DNA of 64,000 nt, taken from positions 1 to 64,000 of the forward strand of contig JASPKZ010009677.1 of the NCBI GenBank assembly GCA_030220185.1. The letters are read 5' to 3'. Made by a program: the position numbers and the translations under genes. The stretch's first letter is position 1, and each line of letters begins with the position of its first letter. The stretch is from Diploptera punctata. Taxonomy: Eukaryota; Arthropoda; Insecta; Blattodea; Blaberidae. Below the pieces are notes generated by a model, which worked only from the letters and a program-made list of their open reading frames with translations, made no database searches and was not told the DNA's origin. This document shows, piece by piece, positions 24,362-35,765 of the stretch.

Positions 24362-25010
24362 CTATCTGGTTCTGCATTTCACCATCTGGAGAGATCCAGG
24401 TGTAATTATGAATATCTTTATGCTGGAATGTTGTGTTCTTAACAACAAAATTCTTTGAGTGGCAGAAGTGACCAATCTAACTTCATTGTTTGTACCATCT
24501 TCATGAACACTGAATTTGCCTATTGTTGCCCAGAATATATCTTCCCATCCCACTTTTCCATTAAAGTCTCCTAAGACAATTTTCATATGATCTCATGAAA
24601 GCTTATGAATATGCATTCCAATTCTTCATAGAACTTACCTTTGATCTTGTCATCCTTATCTTCTGTGGGACCATGTACACACACAATTATAAAATCATGT
24701 TGTAAACCATTTGTAATTATGTATATCCTATAGCTATCAAACTCAACATATTGATTACCTGAGAGAAGTCTCCTGTCATTCCAAATTCTGGTCTCACTAC
24801 ACTCCCATATTATAATGTACAGTTTCATAATTCTTGACTACCTTCTCCTGGCAACTAAACTTCCTGTAAAGCGAATATATCCAAGAGAAATTGATCTAAT
24901 TCCTATGTTAATATTTCTAATGCCCCACTACTATATAATGCCCTAATATTCCATGTTCCTAGGAAAATGTCACTATTTTTAATCTTTTCACTGCTGAGAT
25001 ATTTCCAGCC
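24362..25010 (-). mobile_element. LINE apurinic endonuclease fragment
   Basis: The minus strand reads KGLQHDFIIVCVHGPTEDKDD and then, in another frame, KIVLGDFNGKVGWEDIF: the GDFN motif region of LINE AP-like endonucleases. Frameshifts break it and the reverse transcriptase is absent. Confidence 0.75.
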
Positions 25011-25439
25011 TTTAAAACCATCCTTGCTCAATGCAGGGAGAAATATGGAAAAAGTTTATTTAGGTTCCTAGGAGATGGCAGTATATGCCTGCTTAGTTTG
25101 AAAGCAATGCAATACGTATTATATAACCAGCAGGCGTTTGGAGTTGAGAATGGATATACACACCCAATAGCACAGCAAGCATTTTCTTTGCCAACGGATA
25201 TAACCCGTTCATAGCAGTGTAAAGGTTGAGCTTGGCCATGGATTTCCGAAAGTAGTCTCTGCCTGGAGATATGAATGGGAGATTATTTTACCTCCAGAAA
25301 ATTTTATCCCAGTTGAACCCGTGTCCATGTTCTTGATGGTTATATTTTTATGGTGAAAGATTGTCATTCTTTCAACCAAAGTACTTTTTTCATCTGGCTT
25401 ATTGCTTTTAACCTATCCGACTTTGGCGACTTGATTATT

Positions 25440-26015
25440 TTTTTATGGGAAACCAGACATATCGAGTGGGATGGGTGGGACATGTAGCATGAATGAGGAA
25501 TAAAAGTAGGGGATGCAATCTTCTTGTAGGAAGACAAGAGGGAAAGAGCCCAATAGATATGCCAAGAATTAAGTGAGAGAATAATATTAACCATGATTTG
25601 AGGGAGTCCCGCGCCGTAGCCGAGCGGTTAAGGTAGGAAGCCTTGGCGCAGAGCTACGGGACTTGTGCTGGTTCGAGTCTCCATGGGGGAAGAAATTTTC
25701 TCATGGTATTTCGGCCAGTATGGGACCGGTGCCCACCCAGCATCGTGAGGCAATTGGTAGCTACAATAAGTAGCGGCTCCAGGTTGAGGAACCAGCTATA
25801 ACGGCTGGGGGACTCGACATGCTAACCACATGTCACCCCTACACTGGCTGTTGATCATCTACCTCTGTGGATTGACACATGTGGATGTGAAGGGCCAGCA
25901 GTCGGCTGGTAAAAGGGCAACCGCTGAAAAAGTGGAAAGACCCTCAATCGGATTTGAGGGAGGTAAATTATATAGGGAATGATTATAAAACATTAGCTCA
26001 GGAAGAGTTAGTTAA
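25440..26015 (+). mobile_element. 3' fragment of the 36.8-kb LINE family, split by a SINE
   Basis: The halves 25440-25606 and 25951-26015 join as one LINE tail (GGTGGGACATGTAGCATG ... GATTTGAGGGAGGTAAATT). The interruption is an exact SINE-1 insertion. Confidence 0.8.
25607..25950 (+). mobile_element. SINE family 1 inside a LINE, 12-bp TSD
   Basis: GATTTGAGGGAG flanks at 25595-25606 and 25951-25962. The head has A-box TAGCCGAGCGGTTAAGG and B-box GGTTCGAGTCTCC. The 3' end is the AAAGTGGAAAGACCCTCAAT subtype. Confidence 0.92.
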
Positions 26016-26192
26016 TAGAAGGGGTATATTCTTACACAGTACCAACATTTCTGGATTCTTAATTTTTAAAATATGTACCTTACCATTCTTTCTATCTATG
26101 ATACAACAAATTTTACTCATCTCTGATTTATGGTTCATTTTGTTTTTAAAACATTAAATTTCTTTTTTTTTTTTTTGTGATTTTATTTTAAG

Positions 26193-26534
26193 AAGTCCCA
26201 TGCCGTAACCAAGTGGTTAAGGTAAGAAGCCTTGGCACAGAGCTATACGACTTGTTCTGGTTCAGTCTCCATGGGGGAAGAAATTTTCTCATGGTATTTT
26301 GGCCAGTACGGGATCGGTGCCCACCCAGCACCATGAGGCATTTGGGTAGCTACAATAAGTAGCGGCTCCAGGTTGAGAAAATCAGCTATAACGGCTGGGG
26401 GACTTGACATGCTGACCACATGTCACCTACACTGGCTGGATGATCATCTACCTCTGTGATTGACACATGTGGATGTGAGGCCAATAGCCGGCTGGTAGTC
26501 TAAGGGCCTTGTAGGTCTGGTGTGCCAGGAGTTT
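26193..26534 (+). mobile_element. SINE family 1 with 12-bp TSD
   Basis: TTTTATTTTAAG flanks at 26181-26192 and 26535-26546. The 3' end is the GGGCCTTGTAGGTCTG subtype, as at 23030. Confidence 0.9.
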
Positions 26535-26546
26535 TTTTATTTTAAG

Positions 26547-27480
26547 GTTGTGACTAATTAATTGTTCTCATGATTATTTCTCAAATCCACTTTTTAAAAT
26601 GCTTTATCTAATCATTTCCACTTTCTCCCGTCTTATTAGTTCTCTCTTTAAATACTCCATGCCCTGAATTTTTTTTTTCTATATTCGTTATGCCTCTTTA
26701 ATTCTATGTGACCTGGATTCACTTTAAATTTATTTTTGTTTGATTTGCTACCACATAGGTTTTCAGTTGCTTCTACAAAATCAAATCTTTCCCATTCTAT
26801 TTCTGTATTTTATATATTATCTTAGGAAAGTTTATTTTTAAATTCTCTTAATATTTGTTCTTTCAATTTTCATATTTTAATGTTTTCTCTTAGAATAGGC
26901 CTATACTATAATTGTAATTAGTTTTCTTTCTGTTATGTTTCTGAAATATGCTGCTTTATCAGTAGTCAGCAGGTTTTAATTTTGTATAACTTTTAAATTT
27001 GATAACTTGTGACAAAATGTGATTTAAAGCAATTCAAAATACACACAGAAGTGAAAATGTTTATTTGATGTGTTATTCTGGCTACATATTTATTTCATTT
27101 TCATAGGATGAAGAGTACGGTACCAGGGATTCCTATTTACCTATGAGGGTACGTTAGCTGTAAAATATGTTAAAACTTTTTGAGGAGGACATTTTCAACT
27201 CGTTACAAAGTACCGGTATACGATTGGGATTTAGAAAATAATTTCCAAATGATAAAATGGGTTCTAAGCACGTGTAAACAAGATGTATAGTATTTTATCA
27301 TAATAGTACTGTATTTAAATTATTTTTCTATCTTTTGGGGGAAAAAAACGAAAATCTTCTGTATTTGTTTATTTTTTGGAAAGTTAGGATCAACAAGAAC
27401 TAATTTTGTATTTAATAGAGTAGTTACTATGGTAATTACTTGGTCTATTTTTTATTGCGCAACATTGAGAAATTAAACAT
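26547..27480. other. Upstream flank of LIG1
   Basis: AT-rich, no recognised repeat. It may hold the distal promoter of LIG1; no core promoter element could be fixed. Confidence 0.3.
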
Positions 27481-27643
27481 GTAAATTGCTCTTTTCCGTC
27501 GATGAAAAATATTTCACGGGCTACTCGATGGTATGCATTTTTGGTTAAGAACACAGGCCAGGGATTATGATAATAATAATCCCTGCACAGGCATGGAATA
27601 ATCTACATATTGTTTACTCGGGTCAAAGTAATATAGGGAAAGG

Positions 27644-27682
27644 TTGGCGAAACTGGCTAAAACGAATAAGCGCGGGGGAAAT
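27644..27682 (+). promoter_or_regulatory. Two E2F-like boxes just upstream of the LIG1 start codon
   Basis: TTGGCGAAAC (27644-27653) and GCGCGGGGGAAA (27670-27681) resemble the E2F consensus TTTSGCGC or its complement, in a short GC-richer patch directly before the ATG at 27681. DNA ligase 1 is a replication gene and such genes are commonly E2F-driven. The second box is imperfect (extra G residues). Confidence 0.35.
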
Positions 27683-27700
27683 GGCGCAAAAACAAATAAC
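27681..27700 (+). CDS. Lig1: LIG1 coding exon 1 (start and PIP box)
   Basis: ATG followed by codons for A-Q-K-Q-I and two bases of a threonine codon, then donor GTAAAT. Joined to exon 2 it gives MAQKQITSFF, matching the PIP-box pattern Q-x-x-I-x-x-F-F at the extreme N-terminus, where LIG1 proteins carry it. This start was preferred over an upstream ATG at 27492 because only it creates a PIP box. Confidence 0.72.
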
Positions 27701-27884
27701 GTAAATATATTTTTTGTAATATTGTATAATATATTACTATAGTTGTGCACTTGAAATTCTTTCATTGAAATTGTTTGTTAGTTATACAATTATATTAGAT
27801 TGTGTATTTGGAAGCCTTTAATTCTAAACACAGGCTTACTTCATTTATTTTTAAGGTTATGTTACTAATATGTATTTCCAACAG

Positions 27885-27938
27885 GTCGTTCTTTACAAGC
27901 GTGCCGGGTGGCAAAAAGTCATCAACTAATGAAAATCG
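27885..27938 (+). CDS. Lig1: LIG1 coding exon 2
   Basis: Acceptor CCAACAG, donor GTATGT. It encodes SFFTSVPGGKKSSTNEN plus split arginine codons at the 3' border; the two phenylalanines complete the PIP box started in exon 1. Confidence 0.8.
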
Positions 27939-28145
27939 GTATGTTTCGATTGTTTAGATATTGCATTTTATGATCATTATATATAGATTGATATGAGGGA
28001 AATATGGGTTTTATACCAAGTTGTATCACATTGTATTTCGTCATTACTTGCCATTTTCTAATAGTGTTATGCTCTGTGGAAGACGACTAATAATAAATCC
28101 ATGTTCAATAAATATATTAAGATTTGTTTCACTCTGCCTACCTAG

Positions 28146-28262
28146 CAATCAAAAGAGATTAGATGCAGTGGAGAATGAATCACCGATTAAAGCAACCTTG
28201 GCATCAAAGAAGAGGAGGCTAAGAATTGAAAGTGATAGCGAAGGTGAAGATGCAAGTACTAG
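28146..28262 (+). CDS. Lig1: LIG1 coding exon 3
   Basis: Acceptor CTACCTAG, donor GTGAGT. It encodes a basic/acidic stretch with SPIKATLASKKRRLRIESD and SEGED, like the disordered, phosphorylatable tail of LIG1 that carries nuclear-localisation signals. Phase 2 on both borders agrees with its neighbours. Confidence 0.82.
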
Positions 28263-28298
28263 GTGAGTCTAGTTAAAAAAAGAAAAAATATATATATT

Positions 28299-28622
28299 CC
28301 ATCTATAGTAATTCTGCCCGAGGACAGGTCTTTCACTGCAATCATAGCCTTTTCATGCATGCTTTGCAGCTTTACTAGGGAATTATAGGTAGCTTCCTGT
28401 TGCTTTCCACACCGGTGAAGGATGATGATAATGATAAGGAGGATGATGATGATGACCGGATGATTTTCGGGGACCGTTGGGCCCTAAGCTTCCTGACATT
28501 TGTCTTACAGGTGAGGAAAAACCCCGAAAAAACCTCGCCCAGGAGTCTGTCCTGACCGGGAATCGAACCCGGGCCCGCTGCATGACAAGGCAGCATGCTA
28601 CCTCGAGATCACAGCGGTGGAC
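28299..28622 (-). mobile_element. SINE family 2, full copy in LIG1 intron 3
   Basis: On the minus strand the tRNA-like head spans about 28550-28620 with B-box CCCGGGTTCGATTCCCGGTC, and the body ends at CAGAATTACTATAGATGG. (AT)n tracts border both sides, as at 62853. Confidence 0.85.
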
Positions 28623-28947
28623 ATATATATATATATTAATGGTTTTAAAATAGGGACATTTCTCAGTTACAGAACTAGTACAATGCACATGTCTTGTGAT
28701 GACATGTTGAGATAATTTTCATTTGCTAAAACTGTAAACATTTTCTGATATTTATAAAAAATGGTGCAGATAAAGTTTCCTTCATGCACTGCAGAAAATT
28801 TTTCTAATTCCAAAGTAGACACTGTGTACATGCACAGCAGACATAATTGTACATACGCATGTGCTAAGTGGGAATTTAAAATCACTCAATCCTGTCAACA
28901 TTCACAATACCTGGAAAAAAGTGTACTGTTTGTCTCACATGAAGTCT

Positions 28948-29130
28948 TCTAAGTTCTACAGAATCACAGTGCGCAAGTTGCAGGAGTTGCTATAATGGTT
29001 AATGCAGCTTTTGGTAGATGGCTCTGAAGTTGGCGTTACCAACTTTTCCTAGCCCAATGCTCATTCCCAAACTAACAAAATACAAATACTCTAAATTTAG
29101 ATTTTTCCTAGGTAGAAGTCCTGCTACCAA
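28948..29130. mobile_element. MITE (TTCTACAGAAT family), half copy
   Basis: AGTTCTACAGAATCACAGTGCGCA and the following TAGATGGCTCTGAAGTTGG-like region match the left half of the element at 30053-30440. Confidence 0.55.
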
Positions 29131-29143
29131 ATGAAATTTCAGC

Positions 29144-29890
29144 TAAACTTTACAACCTGTGACGTGACTTTTTTAATTCCTTCATAAACTCCTGTCAAAT
29201 TTTATTCTTAGGGTTTCATTTTTCAAATTATTTCCCTCCATTTACAATGATTTTTACATTTTTTTCTAACAATTATTTTAACATGTTTTTCTACATAAAT
29301 TGCATTAGGTTAGCTTTTAGGTTCGTTAAATATTGGTTTATGTTGGCTGCATCCCATGGTTCTGTAGTGTAAACTGCTTTGCACTTGTCGGTGCATGTGC
29401 ATGGTGTTTTTTTGGAACTTAGAAAAAATGTCCCGTGCCGTAGCCGAGCGGTTAAGGTAGGAAGCCTTGGCGCAGAGCTACGGGACTTGCGCTGGTTCGA
29501 GTCTCCATGGGGAAGAAATTTTCTCATGGTATTTCGGCCAGTATGGGACCGGTGCCCACCCAGCATCGTGAGGCAATTGGGTAGCTACAATAAGTAGCGG
29601 CTCCAGGTTGAGGAACCAGCTATAACGGCTGGGGGACTCGACATGCTAACCACATGTCACCCCTACACTGGCTGTTGATTGACACATGTGGATGTGAAGG
29701 GCCAGCAGCCGGCAGATAAAGGGCAACCGCTGAAAAGTGGAAAGACCCTCAATCGGAGAAAAAATGTTTCACATCACATGTTGTAAAGTATTTCTGAAAT
29801 TTCTTTTTCAATGTTGCATTAGGACTAGTGATGTATACGATATAATTTTGTTTGGTGTGAATGACTGCATTTGATTTTTTGGCTCAAGTT
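29144..29890. repeat. Dispersed repeat, copy split by SINE-1
   Basis: 29144-29431 and 29757-29890 match 40027-40180 and 41750-41945 (AAACTTTACAACCTGTGACGT..., TTAGGTTAGCTTTTAGG..., GTGTAAACTGCTT...). The SINE interrupts it at AGAAAAAATGT. Confidence 0.65.
29432..29756 (+). mobile_element. SINE family 1 with 11-bp TSD
   Basis: AGAAAAAATGT flanks at 29421-29431 and 29757-29767. Well-preserved tRNA-like head; 3' end of the AAAGACCCTCAAT subtype. Confidence 0.92.
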
Positions 29891-30052
29891 CAGAGTGTGT
29901 GTGTGTCTATGATTTTTCATACAACATTCTTATGCCACTATTGCACTACACACTTTTACCATTTGTAATATTTCATACTATTTTAAACATTTTGCAATAA
30001 TTCTTTAAATATTTCATACAATTTTTAAATATTTATAATCATGTAAATTATG

Positions 30053-30440
30053 AATGAAGTTCTACAGAATTGCAGTGTGCATGTGCGAATGCTTAATGTA
30101 ACTTCTGCTAGATGTCAATGTATGTGGTGTTACCAACATTCACAATTAATTCAAAACCAAATTTCAAGAAATTAACTTCATTTTGTTAGGTTCCAGTGGA
30201 CAAGTTAGTGTACACAAGATTTGTTTAGACTATAGTTTATTAAATAATATACATATAATTTATTTTGTTAGGTTAGGAAGATGGAAGTTGGTATATGTCC
30301 ATTTATTATAAACATTTGGGAATTTATTGCAAAAGTTGATAACATCGATTTCACTGCCACCTAGCGGAAGCTACATTAAGCATTCATGCATCTCATGCAT
30401 GCACACTGCAATTCAATAGAACTTCGAAGAATTTTTGAGA
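30053..30440. mobile_element. MITE (TTCTACAGAAT family), intact copy
   Basis: Ends are inverted: GAAGTTCTACAGAATTGCAG on the left and its near-complement at about 30410-30430. The repeats extend about 60 bp inward, including a CTTCTGCTAGATG / CACCTAGCGGAAG pair. No coding capacity. Confidence 0.75.
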
Positions 30441-31340
30441 GACAATTACTTACTTATTCTGATTTTTTATACAAAAAATATTTTTATGTTGTAGTCACAT
30501 AGAGGTTAGAATATCTTAAAAGTTTGTGATTACTTGGAACTGCCCTTACATAACTGTTTACTGTAGAGGTTTTTTTAGCTTCATTAATGTTGAATGGAAA
30601 ACTGGCATAAGTGTCGCCATTTAAACCTAAACTACTGCCATCTCCTTAAGTCCCTCCTGTAAGAGACATGAACAGAGCTTGTATATAAATTTGCCATATC
30701 ATCTTTTTACAGTAATTTCATAGAATTGATTTTTGTCAAAACATTTTGGCTATTATACCGCAAATTATTACATATTTATTATTTTGATTATAATTGAATA
30801 TCTTCAAAATTCTTTTGATTATCTTGGATTACATCATATATTGCTATCCTAATTCCACTAGGTGAAATATTTCAATTTACTATGATTTAATTTATATCAA
30901 TTTTTAAATTTAATTGCTTGAATGTAATCCTATTCTAGTAAATTGTAAAATGTTGAAAGTTTTTTTATATTTAAAACTACATTTTTCAGGACGATCTTAA
31001 GGTTTTTGTTCCTGTTCTTAGCAATAACAATATAGGCTATGTCATACTCTATATAATGCACATTGTGTGCCATTTTTCTTTATTATTAATTTTAATTTTG
31101 TTTCTTATAGGTTATTCTGTCATCACTTTTAATTTCTGGTTAACCTCTGGTTAAGAATCGTAACTCCATTTTTAGTGATTCTGAGGTTCTTATGTAGTAG
31201 TAATCACAAGAAAGACATCTACTTGAAGGTGTAAAGTAGTAACTCATCTTTATTGGTGCCAGTTTAGGCTTGTATAAAAGCCGGCATAACTCCAAAATTG
31301 CTTAGTGGGGGTGTAGAGTAGTAAATCCTTTCTCCTGTAA
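30441..31340. other. AT-rich LIG1 intron sequence, nothing recognised
   Basis: No supported repeat or frame. Confidence 0.3.
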
Positions 31341-31439
31341 ATTATGGAAGTTGTGAGTTATGAGTCTAGTCCTCTGAGGTACACATTTATTCTTTTACTA
31401 TTTTTCATACTTTCTTCTGACCAAAAACCACACATGTAC

Positions 31440-31690
31440 ATGCTAACACATGCACACACACATACACACACACACATACACACACACCCACACCCACGCA
31501 CACATGCACATGCCACAAAAACACACACATGCAAAAAACACACATGCAAAAAACACACATATGCATGCAAAAACCACATACACACACATGCACATGCAAA
31601 ACACACACACGTGCACACAAAATACACACACATGCAAACGTAAAAGAAAACACTCATGTGCGCAAAAAAAAACACACACACAAACAGTGG
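31440..31690. repeat. CA-rich imperfect microsatellite
   Basis: About 250 bp of (CACA/CATG/CAAAA) variants. The long overlapping open frames here (poly His-Thr, or Cys-Val on the other strand) are a by-product of the repeat. Confidence 0.95.
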
Positions 31691-31864
31691 TAAACCTGGT
31701 GCCATTTTCTATTGTAAATAAGAATATCCATGTATTATTGTAACAGATTTACTGTAATTATAATTTTAATATTTTGATTTTTCTTCAATTTCAATTTTTT
31801 TGCTAAAGTTTTATTCTTCTTATTTTCTTTTATATTCCTATTTTTATTCTTCTTTGATTTTTTT

Positions 31865-32115
31865 TCCTCTTCTTATTTGGCTTCACAGCCCAAGGGGAAG
31901 TTGAGGCTCTCTTGCAATTTGTCTCCATTCTGATCTGTCAAACATCTTCCGCCATCTTATAATTCTCATCTTCTTCATATCCTCCTTCAAAGACTGCAAC
32001 CACTTTTTCCTTGTCTTCATATTTCTTTGTATCACCAATTTCATCATAATAATATTTTAGGGCATTGTTTCTTTCGTTGTGCACTTTACATGTCAAAGCT
32101 GTTGTCTCAAGTGTT
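31865..32115 (-). mobile_element. LINE 3'-terminal fragment
   Basis: Minus strand: an MFDRSEWRQIARE-type block and a Pro-Leu-Gly-Leu end followed by a GAAG-rich tail, similar to the C-terminus of the LINEs at 13401 and 34380. Confidence 0.55.
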
Positions 32116-32531
32116 ATGATATAATAATATGTACAAGAGTTTTTACATCAGTAAGCTCAAATGTGTTATATGTTCGATCTTAAATATTAAATTTATCACT
32201 ACTTATCAAATGACAAATTTTATTTGAAGAAAAAATATACATCTGAATCAGGTTCAAATCCCGATTCAGGCGTGTATTTTTCTCTTGAAATAAAATTTGT
32301 TGTTATTATTGTTTATTTTTTATTTCACTCACCTCATACTTCATAACTCCTCGCAAACCCAGGGTTTCGTCACATCATTTGTGACATTCTCAATGCTGTG
32401 TCACGTTCACAACTGATGTCCAACGGCCTTCTATCTACATAACTTTGTTGTTATTCTTCACACTTCTCTGTCCTTTAGTTTCATAAAATAAATTTAATTC
32501 TTTAGGTGAATTGTATGTCTATCTTTCACAG

Positions 32532-32650
32532 TGTTACACCACCGGAAAAGAAAGCATCTACATCTTCTAGCATAAAACAAAATGAAGTAATCAAAAGTGG
32601 AAACAGTAGCACAAACAAAACTCCACAGAAAATACAAAAAAGGAAAACAG
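32532..32650 (+). CDS. Lig1: LIG1 coding exon 4
   Basis: Acceptor TTTCACAG, donor GTACAG. It encodes VTPPEKKASTSSSIKQ and further Ser/Lys/Asn-rich residues, a disordered linker with a possible S/TP phosphorylation site. The phase (2 in, 1 out) fits exons 3 and 5. Confidence 0.8.
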
Positions 32651-32734
32651 GTACAGAATTTTCTTTAATTATCCATATTTGAAATCTTTTAATGTCCATT
32701 TGATGTGTTTAACTTTTAAACTTATGAGTCGGAG

Positions 32735-32875
32735 TTTGACTGAAGATGAAGGCGAATAGCCTTTGTGAAAACATGGAACTTTATGAGGTGAGATGTAAAA
32801 ACATTCTATCGAACTCATTTATAAATTTAAAATTACCTCATAGTGTTACTTCCCTCTGTATACTCAGACCAATGG
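32735..32875 (+). mobile_element. PLE 3'-end fragment
   Basis: Contains CTGAAGATGAAGGC, TATGAGGTGAGATG and the terminal block CCTCATAGTGTTACTTCC. It is a single arm, not a foldback. Confidence 0.7.
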
Positions 32876-34300
32876 ATCTGTGCCCCTGTAGTGCTGGCAT
32901 CGTTCTTCAAAAAGTACTCGTCAGTTCTTACACCATTCCACTGCGCTCCCCTCCCACTAGGTCAAATAGAATCCACTGTAACTGACCGAGTAGGGACGTT
33001 GCCTAACTTCCCCCGGTGTCAGGCTCTTGAATATTGAATAATGTAAGGTTAATTATTACTTCTTCATATTTAATTTAAGTAGGTCTAATGACACTGATTG
33101 ATTTCTGCGATTAATGGATATAATTATAATAGTGGATATTTGTTGGTTAAATGGAAATTACGTGAAGGGAATCTACATATGTTGTTTTTAAAGATAAATG
33201 TTTCATCATAAATACTTCTCCTTCACCTCATTGTCTTATTTGGTTATATTTGGAACGTAATCTTGAAGTTCTAACAAAATTATAAAATGTATTCACGTAG
33301 ACTTTCACGGCCGGAGTTGCTATGATGATCTTGAAGAAGATTTTCGGGCTGTAGGCAGTGGTTGTGAGGCTTGTAGTTCCCCGACGTTTCACCAGAGACT
33401 GCGTCTAGCATCCTCAAGGGTTGTCTTGAGACTGGCAATTATGTCCGCGGTCTGTCTTATTTATACGTTCTCTACGATGTGTTTGCAAGTTGTATCTGCC
33501 TTCTGATTGGTCATCGGTAAGGACTTCCATTGCTCCAATGAGATTGCTGTTTGATGGTCTAGTCGACTGTACGTTATATCTGTCTTCTGATTGGTCAGCG
33601 GTAGGGACTTCAATTGTTCCACTGAGATTGCTGTTTGATAGTCTAGTCGACTGTGCTTGTAGAGGTTTACATTTTGCGTTTTTTAGAACCGGTATCCATA
33701 CTTTGTTGACTTTTAATGATTCTTCTTTTCTGTTGAAACTGTTTTTATGTTTGAATATTTCGATGGCTTCTCGTTGTAGACGGGTAAAATAGTGTGTGCA
33801 GTTAGATAATATGTCTATATTCTGGTATTGTACCCTGTGGCCATCAAGTAAAGAGTGTTCTGCTACTGCCGACTTATCCATTTGTTTAAGACGACTGTAT
33901 CTTTCATGCTCCTTAAGTCTGGTTGCGACGGGCTAGGGACTGGCTATGGCGAAGTTACTTCATACTATGATCTTATTTACATATTATATAACATACTGAT
34001 ACTATACAGGAATTCTAATTTATGCTTATGAATTAAGCTAATGATAATAATTTACAATTTACATACTATATAACATAACATACTGATACTGAGTTGACAA
34101 CACTGGACTGTGAGTGCAAATAATATCCCGCAAGAAAGCTCAAAACTGTGAGTAATGGGAGGGGAGAAAGAGAGAGATAGAAAATAGAGACAGGCAAGAA
34201 TGCAGGGAGGGAAATGATTTACCGAAGCAGAAACGGAATTAGTGTTTAGTTTGCATTTCTTACAGGGACACAGATCCATTGGTCCAAGAATAATTTGATT
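32868..34300. repeat. Dispersed repeat flanks (CCAATGGATCTGTG family)
   Basis: CAGACCAATGGATCTGTG at 32868 and its inverted relative near 34255-34290; another relative is at 56490-56560. Boundaries and class are unknown. Confidence 0.4.
33298..33945 (-). mobile_element. Penelope-like element, GIY-YIG endonuclease end (second PLE lineage)
   Basis: Minus strand: RLKEHERYSRLKQ, then DKSAVAEHSLLDGH, YFTRLQREAIEIFKHKNSFN and KVNKVWIPVL. These are the conserved Arg/Glu-containing and C-terminal blocks of PLE GIY-YIG domains, so the fragment is the 3' end of a PLE. The 3' UTR carries TGAAACGTCGGGGAACTAC and ends near CACGGCCGTGAAAGTC. The 33414-33881 frame runs 155 codons, partly as a duplicated linker (STRLSNSNL / STRPSNSNL). 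The reverse transcriptase is absent. Confidence 0.85.
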
Positions 34301-34379
34301 AAATTTAAACTTATGTTTGTGCAGTTACTGATGTCAGAGTTAAGCTAGCTTTACATATAAGAGAATCTAATTCTTCTTC

Positions 34380-34790
34380 TTCTTCTTCTTCCTCTTCCTT
34401 TCATGTGATAGACCTAGTGGTCTGTTACGGTCTCAATCCGACGTTTGAAGGGTCTGCCCAAAGGTCTCTTGCCTGGTGGCTGGTAATTTATGATTTGATG
34501 TGGTATTCTTGTTCTGCTCATTCTTCTTACTTTAGATTTCCAGTTGTTTCTGTATTTTTGTACATATTCCATGACTGATTCTGTTTGTAATTCTTTGAGA
34601 ATCTCAGAATTCCTTTTATGGTCTGTTCTTGAGTAACCTGCAGTACGTCTCATAAATTTCATTTCTGCCGCAGTTAGTCTTTGTTCATCTACACTGCAAA
34701 TTGTCCAGGCCTCACTGCTGTAACATAATATGGGTCTGGCCAGTGTTTTATAAATTCTAGTTAGTGTGTCATAATTTTCCATGATTTCAG
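34380..34790 (-). mobile_element. LINE C-terminal fragment with (GAA)n tail
   Basis: The minus strand reads a 122-codon open frame: IYKTLARPILCYSSEAWT, AAEMKFMRRTAGYSRTDHKRN, then a Gly-Lys-Arg-Pro-rich end, then a (GAA)n tract at the 3' end. It is related to 1797-2966. Confidence 0.85.
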
Positions 34791-34794
34791 ATAC

Positions 34795-34880
34795 CGATTT
34801 ATGATGTGAGATGCAAAAAAAAATTATCCAACTTATCTATAAATTGAAAATTACCCCATAGCATTACTTCCCACTGTAAT
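34795..34880 (+). mobile_element. PLE 3'-end fragment
   Basis: TATGATGTGAGATG followed by ACCCCATAGCATTACTTCCC: the terminal block of the PLE group, one arm only. Confidence 0.65.
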
Positions 34881-35624
34881 TTGATTAAACACAAACATAC
34901 ACTTACAATACACTCCTCTCTGTACAAAATATAATACATATATGTAAAATGGTGCGTAAATTGAAAATAGACCTCATTAATAACATTTTTGGTCGATGTG
35001 ACTAATTTCTTATACTTACCAATATTGTTGTTACTGGAAGTAAGTCAATGTTCCCACATCTAACCTGCTTGCTATGCAAACAAAAGAAATTGCAATGCTG
35101 ATATGGACTCAAAAAGTACATGTTCGGTAAGTAAAATAAAACATTTCTTGAATGTTTTGTACACTAACTCATACCTTTCTTTAGACTTTTCCGGAATTAA
35201 TGCAGAACATCCCACTCTCCAGGCTTCTTCAATTTCTCTATCATCTACCATGACTCCTTCCATAATAAAATTATCAAACAGATTCTAATCACGGTACTAC
35301 GTATAAAAATGTCTCCACAGCCAACAATCCTTGCTTATAATAAAACAAATGAAAAGCTACATAGCAACGATCACCAAATGTTTCTTTCTCATAGAAGTCA
35401 TTTACATCCAACCAATATTTTAGTTCATTTATTACTATATTTAATAAAAATTAGTCACATCAACCAAAAAATAGTATGCAATACACATGAGGTAAGCACA
35501 TAACAGATCTTGAAATTGAAAAAACTCAGTGCAAGCGCCTCGTTTTTTCAAACTTTTTCTCGATCAGTAACAAGTGCTTACCTCACTTGTATCGCAATAT
35601 ATTTTCTGCACAATGTAGAACGGG

Positions 35625-35765
35625 AGAATAACATTAGCTATGATTTGAGGGAAGTAAATTATACAGGGAATTATTGGATACCAGCTCAGGGTAGGAATGT
35701 ATGGAGAGCTTATGTCTGCATGGCCATGAACATATGAGTTTAATAGTGCCACTGAGTTAGTTAGT
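35625..35765 (+). mobile_element. 3' fragment of the 36.8-kb LINE family
   Basis: GATTTGAGGGAAGTAAATTATACAG ... GTATGGAGAGCTTATGTC ... GCCACTGAGTTAGTTAG, matching the LINE 3' end. Confidence 0.75.

Noticed and set aside
25620..25690. Functional tRNA genes at the SINE heads (also 23040, 29440, 50011, 63100)
   Set aside because: A- and B-boxes are present, but acceptor stems do not close and each is followed by a shared SINE body with TSDs.
27110..27152. Exon-like segment bounded by TTTCATAG and GGTACG
   Set aside because: It has a stop soon after its ATG and fits no LIG1 sequence.
27492..27524. Alternative LIG1 first exon from ATG at 27492 with donor GTATGC
   Set aside because: The phase fits exon 2, but the peptide lacks the glutamine and isoleucine of a PIP box, unlike 27681-27700.
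31344..31743. Long overlapping open frames rich in His/Thr or Cys/Val
   Set aside because: They lie in a CA-rich microsatellite; openness on both strands is a composition effect.
33490..33792. Plus-strand 100-codon frame
   Set aside because: Shadow of the minus-strand PLE GIY-YIG frame.
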